Below are positions 1-5,619 of a stretch of 8,607 nt of DNA, piece after piece; the stretch's first letter is position 1; each line of letters opens with the position of its first letter. The notes beneath the pieces are model-generated. The model made no database searches. It was not told where the DNA came from and saw only the letters and a program-made list of their open reading frames with translations. The DNA is from an uncultured Alphaproteobacteria bacterium (lineage in GTDB: Bacteria > Pseudomonadota > Alphaproteobacteria > Sneathiellales > Sneathiellaceae): positions 1 through 8,607 of the forward strand of contig CALEMG010000073.1 in the NCBI GenBank assembly GCA_937910835.1, written 5' to 3'. The translations under genes were made by a program, and so were the position numbers.

Positions 1-336
1 GTGATGTATGCATGGGATCTCGGAACTCCCAAAAGCGATGACTGGTGGCTCGGCTGGGGCGGCTTTGACCTGGAAGAGGACATACCGTTTTTCGCAGCCA
101 TGACAAAGGCCGAGGTTCAGGAAAAGATCAAGAATTTCGATCCGAAAGGCAACGAGTTCGAATGCGACAGCCTGGATGAGTATAAAGAAATGCTGTTCAA
201 CGCCTATGACGAGGAATTGACTGCCGCGGACCTGATTTGCGGATTTGAGGGTTGGTTTAAATCGCTTGATGAGGCGGCGCAGAAAACGCTGCTTAAAGAC
301 ATCAAGAGCTGGCAGCAGAACGCAGAGGCAAAGTAA
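1..336 (+). CDS. Small acidic protein of unknown function, 5' end uncertain
   Basis: I do not recognise this protein. The reading frame is open from the first base of the window to a TAA at 334-336. The first two codons are GTG and ATG, so the start could be GTG at 1, ATG at 4, or a codon upstream of the window. The visible 111 residues are acidic and begin with an aromatic, glycine-rich patch (DDWWLGWGGF). The rest looks helical and charged. There is no signal peptide, membrane segment or cysteine pair, so a soluble cytoplasmic protein is likely. It ends 22 nt before the FAH-family hydrolase gene on the same strand, so the two are probably cotranscribed. No function can be assigned. The coding call rests on an uninterrupted frame with balanced codon use and tight spacing to the next gene. 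Confidence 0.7.
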   Translation: MMYAWDLGTPKSDDWWLGWGGFDLEEDIPFFAAMTKAEVQEKIKNFDPKGNEFECDSLDEYKEMLFNAYDEELTAADLICGFEGWFKSLDEAAQKTLLKDIKSWQQNAEAK

Positions 337-358
337 CTCATTTTCAGGAAATATGCTC

Positions 359-1048
359 ATGCCCTATGTTTTTGATCCGATAGAAACCCCGTCAGTTGCC
401 GTCACAGGCACCGATCGGCGCTTTCCGGTAAGACGCATTTTCTGTGTCGGACGCAACTATGCGGAACATGCACGCGAGATGGGCGGAGACCCGGACCGCG
501 CGCCCCCCTTTTTCTTTACAAAACCAGCGGACGCCATCGTTGAAAGTGGCGCGAAAATTACCTTTCCCAAGATCACAAAAGACTTTCACCATGAGGTCGA
601 GCTGGTAATTGCCATTGGAAAAGAGGGAGAGAATATCCCCGTGCAAGACGCAAGAGAACATATCTTCGGCTTTGCCGTTGGGATTGACCTTACCCGCCGG
701 GACTTACAAAAAATTGCCAAAGAGAAGGGGCGCCCATGGGACAGCGGCAAGGCATTCGATCAGTCTGCCCCATGTGGCGCGATTACGCCCGTCGCCGAAA
801 TTGAAGATATCGAGACTGCGAAAATATGGCTGACTGTGAATGAGGACACCCGCCAATCCGCAACCATCGCTGATCTGATCTGGTCGATTGAAGAGGTGAT
901 TGCTGTTCTGTCAGAGGCCTTTATCCTGATGCCCGGCGATCTGATCTACACGGGTACGCCGGCTGGCGTGAGCTCTCTTTCCATTGGCGATCACATCATC
1001 GGCCATGTTGATGGCCTGTCCCCCATCGATATCAGGCTGACGTCATAA
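359..1048 (+). CDS. Fumarylacetoacetate hydrolase (FAH) family protein, fumarylpyruvate hydrolase-like
   Basis: This is a 229-residue enzyme of the FAH superfamily, metal-dependent hydrolases or decarboxylases that cleave C-C bonds in beta-diketo acids. Seen in the sequence: FCVGRNYAEHA (about 28-38), FFFTKPADA (51-59), the metal-ligand segment HHEVEL with E79 and E81, D110 in GIDLTRRDLQ, the conserved GKAFDQSAP (130-138) and TGTPAGV (198-204). The length matches the short single-domain forms annotated as fumarylpyruvate hydrolase, which make fumarate and pyruvate in gentisate degradation. The superfamily also includes acylpyruvases and oxaloacetate decarboxylases, so the substrate is unproven. 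ATG 359 was chosen because AGGAA at 346-350 sits 8 nt upstream and the family usually begins just before this point. ATG 353 is too close to that site. No ring-cleavage dioxygenase gene is nearby to support a gentisate role. Confidence 0.93.
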   Translation: MPYVFDPIETPSVAVTGTDRRFPVRRIFCVGRNYAEHAREMGGDPDRAPPFFFTKPADAIVESGAKITFPKITKDFHHEVELVIAIGKEGENIPVQDAREHIFGFAVGIDLTRRDLQKIAKEKGRPWDSGKAFDQSAPCGAITPVAEIEDIETAKIWLTVNEDTRQSATIADLIWSIEEVIAVLSEAFILMPGDLIYTGTPAGVSSLSIGDHIIGHVDGLSPIDIRLTS

Positions 1049-1062
1049 ATCTTCGACATCCG

Positions 1063-1080
1063 GTCAATAAATTATTTGAC
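1063..1080. promoter_or_regulatory. Interrupted dyad GTCAA-N8-TTGAC, possible operator
   Basis: GTCAA at 1063-1067 and TTGAC at 1076-1080 form a perfect 5-bp inverted repeat around an 8-bp AT-only spacer. The right arm coincides with the candidate -35 hexamer of the lipoprotein gene, a position where a bound dimer would block RNA polymerase. It is short enough to have arisen by chance. Confidence 0.25.
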
Positions 1081-1105
1081 TAGTCCGAGTGTCACGATAC
1101 ATAAA
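1076..1105 (+). promoter_or_regulatory. Candidate sigma-70-type promoter for the lipoprotein gene
   Basis: TTGACT at 1076-1081 (5 of 6 to the -35 consensus) is followed after 18 bp by CATAAA at 1100-1105 (4 of 6 to the -10 consensus). It lies about 65 bp upstream of the lipoprotein start and 28 bp downstream of the FAH-family stop codon. This suggests the lipoprotein gene has its own transcript. Confidence 0.4.
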
Positions 1106-1124
1106 AAAATAACCAGGGATCTGA

Positions 1125-1144
1125 CGGCCTATACGTTAGGGCCG
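1125..1144 (+). other. Small stem-loop in the presumed 5' leader of the lipoprotein gene
   Basis: CGGCCTA (1125-1131) can pair with TAGGGCCG (1137-1144), with one bulged base and a 5-nt loop. No T-run follows, so it is not an obvious terminator. It would lie in the untranslated leader of the transcript from the promoter above. Confidence 0.3.
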
Positions 1145-1170
1145 CCTTCCTAACTTCCTATAGGTGATCA

Positions 1171-1569
1171 ATGCAGAACTTTCGAAATATTGCGGTTTGT
1201 GGAATAGCATTTTTTGCCATTTCGTCATGCACGAGCAATGAAGACTATCTTCAACGGAGTATTGCAGCATTCGGCCCAGAGGACTGCAAGCCCGTCGTCG
1301 AACAACAAATCGACAGGTTGAATATCAACCGGAGCAAAATTTTAAAGATCGACTACCTTACCTATTACATTTCTGAAAGTGATGCTGGCGAAGAATATAA
1401 CTACCAAGGCTGGATAAGCTTCAACAGTTGCAAGGGTAATTTCGTCGTTGATATGAATAAGTCCTGCCAGATCGAAAGACCATATCTAATGGGGAATTGC
1501 AGAATGGAAGATATCGTCGCCCAGAAGAAATATCGCCTAAACGGCAGTTGTAGAGCCGATTCGCGTTAA
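1171..1569 (+). CDS. Putative lipoprotein, orphan, cysteine-rich
   Basis: A 132-residue protein that I do not recognise. The N-terminus (MQNFRNIAVCGIAFFAISSC) is a short type II signal peptide: one Arg, a hydrophobic core, and the lipobox I-S-S-C with the lipidated cysteine at residue 20. The mature protein should therefore be membrane-anchored and face the periplasm. Five more cysteines (39, 87, 99, 110, 127) lie in the mature part, an odd number for so small a domain, and probably form disulfides. The start is supported by AGGTGA at 1162-1167. The gene is flanked by its own candidate promoter and an AT-rich downstream spacer, so it is probably monocistronic. Its base composition looks more AT-rich than the neighbouring metabolic genes, which fits an accessory gene. 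No catalytic motif is visible. Confidence 0.78.
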   Translation: MQNFRNIAVCGIAFFAISSCTSNEDYLQRSIAAFGPEDCKPVVEQQIDRLNINRSKILKIDYLTYYISESDAGEEYNYQGWISFNSCKGNFVVDMNKSCQIERPYLMGNCRMEDIVAQKKYRLNGSCRADSR

Positions 1570-1844
1570 CCATAACCTTATGAAAGAATTGCAGTTTTCT
1601 AGCAAACACATCACGCCGGCGGAGAATTTAGAGGGCAGTGCAGGCATTTTTCGCCCATTTTTGAAATTTTCATTAAATTTTCGCTAATTTTACTTGAAAT
1701 TAACCATAAAACATAAGTTTTTCGGTAGTTTCCGACTGAATTTCCCGCTAAAATACAAAAAGCGATCCAGAACTGTTCTTGTCGGTTTAGTTGAAACAGG
1801 GTTGCAACCAATCATTCGAGAATGAGACGGAAAAAGCGCATCAT
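1570..1844. other. AT-rich intergenic region with possible promoter elements
   Basis: This 275-bp gap separates the lipoprotein and coiled-coil genes. About 1660-1760 is strikingly AT-rich, with several T and A runs. Promoter-like matches for the downstream gene include TTTACT (1689-1694) with CATAAG (1712-1717) at 17-bp spacing, and an isolated good -10-like box, TAAAAT, at 1749-1754 without a convincing -35. Just after the lipoprotein stop, CATAA/TTATG (around 1571-1582) forms only a tiny inverted repeat, too weak to call a terminator. I see no gene here. Confidence 0.5.
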
Positions 1845-2570
1845 ATGAGTTTCGCTCGCCATAATCGTGGAAGGCCTCTCTTCAGCCAAACTGATATCGT
1901 GTCAGCGAGGGAACGCGCACTGCTCGCCGAAAACAGGCAGCTGCGGGAGAGAAACACGCGTTTGAAAAATGCGATGTTGACGCTTGTGGAGCGAGTAGAG
2001 ACTCAACTGCCTTCCCTCAAGGAACGTACAGCGACATTTGAGCGAGCAAGAACCACTAAGTCTCATCGGGACCAGGCGAAAGAACAGGCTTACAGGGAGC
2101 GATTCCGGCGATATCGATCTACCCCTCCTCCCAAGATGGAGATTTATGAAACCTTCGAGGAACCAATCGAGTTTGGTGATCCCGCTCCTGAAATGCGTTT
2201 TCGTGCGAATACCCCACCCAGGCAGGAAAAGCCAACGGCGAGTTCGTCTCATAGGACTGAAAGCACCTCTTCGGAATATTTCATTTCCCCTGAGCTTGCA
2301 CCAGAAGAGATCGATATCCTTAAATCTCCGACGCAAGAGCGCCCCCGCAAAAGACCGGCTAAGCGCGAAACAGTTGATGTCGTTGATCTGCATCCCACCA
2401 AGGAGACTGGCGCCGAAATGAACGACTGGTATGAATCAGGCGAGACCAGCCCGTCCGAGATTCCAGCTTTCGAGTTCCCGGAGGAAGAAGAGATTATTGA
2501 TATCGATTTCGAACGCCGGGAAACACTGCGCGCGGCCATGCGCCGTCGGGTGAATCGCCTACGCTGGTAA
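1845..2570 (+). CDS. Orphan protein with N-terminal leucine zipper and disordered charged region
   Basis: A 241-residue protein that I do not recognise. Residues about 21-90 are highly charged and helical. L26, L33, L40 and L47 fall exactly seven apart, a four-heptad leucine zipper that predicts a parallel coiled-coil dimer. Residues about 92-215 are rich in Pro, Ser, Thr, Glu and Arg, with basic patches such as RPRKRPAKR (167-175), and look intrinsically disordered. An acidic run (EEEE at 213-216) precedes a basic helical tail (224-241) ending RLRW. There is no signal peptide or membrane segment, so it is probably cytoplasmic. ATG 1845 is the first ATG. Only a weak GGA lies 13 nt upstream, and an in-frame TTG at 1791 would add 18 residues. 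A role as a scaffold, or in binding nucleic acid or envelope components, is possible but unsupported. Confidence 0.75.
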   Translation: MSFARHNRGRPLFSQTDIVSARERALLAENRQLRERNTRLKNAMLTLVERVETQLPSLKERTATFERARTTKSHRDQAKEQAYRERFRRYRSTPPPKMEIYETFEEPIEFGDPAPEMRFRANTPPRQEKPTASSSHRTESTSSEYFISPELAPEEIDILKSPTQERPRKRPAKRETVDVVDLHPTKETGAEMNDWYESGETSPSEIPAFEFPEEEEIIDIDFERRETLRAAMRRRVNRLRW

Positions 2571-2574
2571 ATCC

Positions 2575-2595
2575 CGAGAAATTTCGCTATTCTCG
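2575..2595 (+). other. Stem-loop after the coiled-coil gene
   Basis: CGAGAA (2575-2580) pairs perfectly with TTCTCG (2590-2595) across a 9-nt loop, starting 5 nt after the stop codon. No T-tract follows, so at most it is a weak terminator or an mRNA 3' structure. Confidence 0.25.
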
Positions 2596-2601
2596 ACGCC
2601 A

Positions 2602-2631
2602 TTGCGATTTCATCCGTGGCAACATCATATT
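2602..2631 (+). promoter_or_regulatory. Candidate promoter for the GST-DUF1643-tdk unit
   Basis: TTGCGA (2602-2607) and CATATT (2626-2631) are separated by 18 bp, each 4 of 6 to consensus. Transcription would begin around 2637-2639, leaving a leader of fewer than 10 nt before ATG 2645. This agrees with the lack of a Shine-Dalgarno sequence there. The -10 box lies inside a small palindrome, ATATT-CTGA-AATAT (2627-2640). Confidence 0.3.
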
Positions 2632-2644
2632 CTGAAATATTTAC

Positions 2645-3334
2645 ATGTCCCAGCTCGCCAATCGCCCAGAGGAAATTTCTCTGCCCATTCTCTATAGCTT
2701 CCGTCGCTGCCCCTATGCGATGCGGGCGCGTATGGCGATTGCCTACTCTGGCGCGACGGTTGAGCTGCGCGATATATTATTGAAAGACAAGCCAGCAGAG
2801 ATGGTTGCCGCAAGCCCCAAAGCCACTGTTCCCGTGCTGGCGCTGCCGGATGGCAGCGTGCTGGAGGAAAGCCTAGATATCATGTTCTGGGCGCTCGCGC
2901 AGAATGACCCGGAGGGTTGGCTCCCAAAGGACAAGAGAGTACGCGATCAGGTTTTCTCACTGATCGAGGAGAATGACGGCCCGTTCAAGACCAGCCTCGA
3001 CCGGTATAAATACCATGTCCGCTTTCCGGAAAAATCACGGGAAGCTTACCGGCAGGACGGAGAGACTTTTTTTCAAAATCTTGAGCATAGGTTGGCAGAT
3101 CATCCTTATTTGGCTTCGAATAAGGTTACTCTCGCGGACATTGCTATTTTCCCTTTTATTCGGCAGTTCGCGAATGCCGACATCGAATGGTTTAACGCAG
3201 CCCCTTACCCACGCTTGCAACGCTGGCTTGATGGATTTCTTTCCTCAGATCGCTTCGCCTATATCATGAAGAAGCGTCCCATCTGGGCGGAAGAAATGAT
3301 AGGCGAATTGTTTCCGGCTCCCGATGCAAGCTGA
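2645..3334 (+). CDS. Glutathione S-transferase family protein (cysteine-type, CPYAMR motif)
   Basis: A 229-residue cytosolic GST-fold protein. The N-terminal thioredoxin-like domain (about 12-85) carries RCPYAMRARMAI with a probable catalytic C22, the cis-proline loop TVPVL (P63), and the glutathione gamma-glutamyl contact pair E75-S76 in LEESLDIM. The all-helical C-terminal domain (about 95-225) holds the folding N-cap motif TLADIAIFPF around D165. A Cys in place of Ser or Tyr points to omega/beta/glutaredoxin-2-like members, which catalyse reductions and glutathione-disulfide exchange rather than classical conjugation. That is inference from family knowledge. It is not a good match to zeta-type maleylpyruvate isomerase, which carries an SSCS-type motif. 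No Shine-Dalgarno sequence precedes the ATG. The end overlaps the DUF1643 gene by 11 nt, so the two are translationally coupled. Confidence 0.92.
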   Translation: MSQLANRPEEISLPILYSFRRCPYAMRARMAIAYSGATVELRDILLKDKPAEMVAASPKATVPVLALPDGSVLEESLDIMFWALAQNDPEGWLPKDKRVRDQVFSLIEENDGPFKTSLDRYKYHVRFPEKSREAYRQDGETFFQNLEHRLADHPYLASNKVTLADIAIFPFIRQFANADIEWFNAAPYPRLQRWLDGFLSSDRFAYIMKKRPIWAEEMIGELFPAPDAS

Positions 3335-3821
3335 ATTTTTTGGAGAGTCCGGGGCGGACTTCAGCCCTTGCGGAGCTTATCGGTATCGGCTTTGGCGGCG
3401 CTGGAACGACGGTCCGAGCGTTGCCTTTATCATGCTTAACCCCTCCACCGCGGACGAATTTCGCAATGACCCTACAATTGAAAGATGCCACCGCCGCGCC
3501 GTTGATATGGGGTATGGCGCTCTTGAGGTGGTGAATATCTTCGCCTATCGCGCGACTGACCCGAGGGAGCTTAAAAAATACTCTCACCCGATAGGCCCAG
3601 ATAATGATTCTGCCCTCCAAGAAACCGCGAGTAGAGCGGATATGGTGATTTGTGCTTGGGGAGGACACGGGAATCATCGGGGCCGTCATACGGAGGTCCA
3701 GCGCCTGCTGAAAGAGCAAAAGATAACGCCGCATGTCCTGTCACTCACCCAGAAAGGGCTGCCCGGCCACCCCCTCTATCTACCTTATTCACGGCAACCC
3801 GTCCCCTGGACAGACTTTTAG
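3324..3821 (+). CDS. DUF1643 domain protein
   Basis: A 165-residue protein that is a single DUF1643 domain, a family of unknown biochemical function found in many bacteria and phages. Conserved stretches visible: FIMLNPSTAD (35-44), DPTIERC (49-55), NIFAYRATDP (71-80), CAWGGHG (110-116) and LTQKGLPGHPLYLP (141-154). The repeated polar Asn/Asp/His/Cys motifs in a small alpha/beta protein look like an enzyme active site rather than a structural protein. The ATG lies inside the end of the GST gene and has no clear Shine-Dalgarno site, so it probably relies on ribosomes terminating 11 nt downstream. The thymidine kinase gene starts 13 nt after the stop. The arrangement makes a single transcript likely and hints, no more, at a nucleotide or nucleic-acid role. 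Confidence 0.92.
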   Translation: MQAEFFGESGADFSPCGAYRYRLWRRWNDGPSVAFIMLNPSTADEFRNDPTIERCHRRAVDMGYGALEVVNIFAYRATDPRELKKYSHPIGPDNDSALQETASRADMVICAWGGHGNHRGRHTEVQRLLKEQKITPHVLSLTQKGLPGHPLYLPYSRQPVPWTDF

Positions 3822-3834
3822 AATCAGGACTGCA

Positions 3835-4413
3835 ATGGCAAAGCTGTATTTCAACTACTCCACCATGAACGCAGGTAAATCAACCACGCTCCTGCAATCA
3901 AGCTTCAACTATCAGGAACGGGGAATGCGGCCCTTTCTTTTTACCGCCGCGCTTGATGACCGCTACGGCGTCGGGAAAATTGCATCTCGTATCGGTCTGC
4001 AAGCGGAGGCAAGCCTTTTCTCGGCCGACACCGACCTTCTGAAGGTCATCGAGGAAGAGGTCAAAACCCAACCGATCGACTGTGTCATGGTAGACGAGGC
4101 CCAGTTCCTGACCAAGGATCAGGTTTTTCAGCTTTCCGAAATAACGGACAAGCTCAAGATCCCGGTTCTCGCCTACGGTCTCCGGACGGATTTTCAGGGC
4201 AACCTTTTCGAGGGGAGCCAGTATCTCCTCGCCTGGGCGGATGAGCTCAGAGAGCTGAAGACCATCTGCCATTGCGGTAAGAAAGCCACCATGGTGATCC
4301 GCGTTAATGAGGATGGGCAGCCCGTCCGTGAAGGCGCGCAAAAAGAAATCGGCGGCAATGACCGCTATGTCGCCCTCTGCCGCCTGCATTTCAAGGAAGC
4401 CGCTTATCCATAA
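3835..4413 (+). CDS. tdk: Thymidine kinase (class II, TK1-like)
   Basis: Phosphorylates thymidine (and deoxyuridine) with ATP to give dTMP, the pyrimidine salvage step in the cytoplasm. The 192-residue length is close to other bacterial enzymes of this class. Seen: P-loop STMNAGKST (9-17), the Mg-binding and catalytic segment VDEAQF (86-91) with E88 as the expected general base, a zinc site formed by the CHC pair near residue 145-150 and CRLHF near the C-terminus, and the thymidine-binding lasso GGNDRY. ATG 3835 is chosen because AGGA at 3826-3829 lies 5 nt upstream and the protein then begins MAKLYF just before the P-loop, as in the family. The in-frame extension back to 3733 overlaps DUF1643 and is not needed. 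It is the last gene of the GST-DUF1643-tdk unit and converges on the acyl-CoA dehydrogenase operon. Confidence 0.97.
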   Translation: MAKLYFNYSTMNAGKSTTLLQSSFNYQERGMRPFLFTAALDDRYGVGKIASRIGLQAEASLFSADTDLLKVIEEEVKTQPIDCVMVDEAQFLTKDQVFQLSEITDKLKIPVLAYGLRTDFQGNLFEGSQYLLAWADELRELKTICHCGKKATMVIRVNEDGQPVREGAQKEIGGNDRYVALCRLHFKEAAYP

Positions 4414-4440
4414 AAAATACCGGCGCCCAATAGGCCCCGG
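4412..4440 (-). terminator. Intrinsic terminator of the acyl-CoA dehydrogenase operon
   Basis: CCGGCGCC (4420-4427) pairs with GGCCCCGG (4433-4440), with one C-C mismatch and a CAATA loop. Read on the minus strand the stem is followed at once by TATTTTTTA (4411-4419), a good U-tract. It lies about 30 nt after the small-subunit stop. On the plus strand the hairpin follows tdk but has no real T-run (CACTTATCTTT), so there it can only be a weak terminator. Confidence 0.75.
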
Positions 4441-4469
4441 CACTTATCTTTCTGTATGTCCGCTAGACT

Positions 4470-5606
4470 TTATGATGCCAGCGCAGCGTATTTTTTGAAG
4501 TGGTAATCGGTGTTACCGAACAGCATTTCAATCGTCGTCAGGCGCTTGAAGTAATGGCCGATGGAATATTCATCGGTCATACCCATGCCGCCATGCAGCT
4601 GGATGGATTGCTGACCGACAAATTTTGCGGCCTGCCCCACTTGCGCCTTGGCGGCAGCGACTGCCTTGCGGCGCTCTGTCTCGTCATCAAGGTCCAGCTT
4701 CATCGCCACCATATCCGACATGGATTTAGACTGCTCCGCCTCCATATACATGTCCACCATGCGATGCTGCAGCACCTGGAACTTCCCAATCGGAGTGCCG
4801 AACTGCTTGCGTTCCTTCATATACTCATTGGTGATATTGTTCGCGGCCTGCATCGCCCCCACCGCTTCAGCGCAGAGTGCGGCAATGGCCTTATCAACAA
4901 CCTTTTCAATAACCGGATAAGCACCGCCTTCTTCACCGAGCAGGGCATCTGCACCCACCTTGGCATCCTCGAACTTGATATCGGCGGCGCGCTGTCCGTC
5001 AATCGTGCGATAGTCGCGGCGCGTCACATCGCTTGAATTATTATCGACAATAAAGAGCGAAATGCCGTCCTCATCGCGGGAGTTGCCCCCGGTACGGGCA
5101 GACACAATAATCTTGTCCGCCGTCGCGCCATGATAGACAACGGCCTTATGGCCTTTCTTTACATAACCGTCGCCCGATTTGGTTGCCGTGGTTTCCACAT
5201 CATTCAGATCGAAACGTGATTGCGGTTCGGCATAGGCGAACGCGAGCATCATGTTGCCTTCGATGACTTGCGGAATAATCGCTTCGATCTGCACTTCGCT
5301 ACCCGCTTCGGCAACAAGTCCGCCGCCAAGAATCACGGTGCTCAGGAATGGTTCCAGCACGAGGCCGCTGCCCATATTCTCCATCATGATCGCTGTTTCT
5401 ACGGCGGTGCCGCCAAATCCGCCGACTTCCTCAGGAAACGGTAGGCCCAGCCAGCCAAGCTCCGCCATCTTTTTCCAATGGTCACGGCTGAATCCGAGTT
5501 CCGTGTCCGCGAGTTTGGCCCGCGCCTCGGACGAATAATTATCTTTTACGAACCGTTCGACACTGTCTTTGAGCATGTTCTGCTCATCGGAGAGTTCAAA
5601 ATCCAT
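4470..5606 (-). CDS. Acyl-CoA dehydrogenase, small (PimD-like) subunit
   Basis: A 378-residue flavoprotein of the acyl-CoA dehydrogenase family, catalysing alpha,beta-desaturation of an acyl-CoA with electrons passing to ETF. The N-terminal helical domain begins MDFELSDEQ. The FAD-pyrophosphate motifs RKQFG (266-270) and QLHGGMG (336-342) are intact. The usual flavin-contacting segment with G-S-D is degenerate (YAEPQSRFDLND, 125-136), and the C-terminal YEG catalytic position is replaced by LFGN (362-365). It resembles pimeloyl-CoA dehydrogenase small subunits and other beta partners of two-gene dehydrogenases. The start at 5606 has AAGGA (5617-5621) 10 nt upstream. That site overlaps the stop codon of the large-subunit gene, so translation is coupled. 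Upstream in-frame codons reaching 5804 lie inside the large-subunit gene. The substrate is unknown. Confidence 0.95.
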   Translation of the reverse strand: MDFELSDEQNMLKDSVERFVKDNYSSEARAKLADTELGFSRDHWKKMAELGWLGLPFPEEVGGFGGTAVETAIMMENMGSGLVLEPFLSTVILGGGLVAEAGSEVQIEAIIPQVIEGNMMLAFAYAEPQSRFDLNDVETTATKSGDGYVKKGHKAVVYHGATADKIIVSARTGGNSRDEDGISLFIVDNNSSDVTRRDYRTIDGQRAADIKFEDAKVGADALLGEEGGAYPVIEKVVDKAIAALCAEAVGAMQAANNITNEYMKERKQFGTPIGKFQVLQHRMVDMYMEAEQSKSMSDMVAMKLDLDDETERRKAVAAAKAQVGQAAKFVGQQSIQLHGGMGMTDEYSIGHYFKRLTTIEMLFGNTDYHFKKYAALAS

Positions 5607-5619
5607 CTTATTGTTATCC

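Noticed and set aside
245..358. N-terminal extension of the FAH-family protein back to 245
   Set aside because: It would overlap the upstream gene by about 90 bp and is Arg-rich and unlike the family. ATG 359 has a properly spaced ribosome site.
1611..1811. Short minus-strand frame in the AT-rich gap
   Set aside because: It overlaps the AT-rich promoter-like region, shows no homology I recognise, and has unconvincing composition.
1902..2393. 163-codon minus-strand frame opposite the coiled-coil gene
   Set aside because: It is Arg/Phe-rich with no recognisable domain and no ribosome site. The plus-strand frame has clear heptad structure and is longer.
359..3334. Gentisate degradation cluster made of fumarylpyruvate hydrolase plus a GST-type maleylpyruvate isomerase
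   Set aside because: The GST has a CPYAMR motif rather than the zeta-class motif. The two genes are 1.6 kb apart with unrelated genes between, and no gentisate dioxygenase is present.
3733..3834. N-terminal extension of thymidine kinase back to 3733
   Set aside because: It overlaps the end of DUF1643. The family begins only a few residues before the P-loop, and ATG 3835 has AGGA at good spacing.
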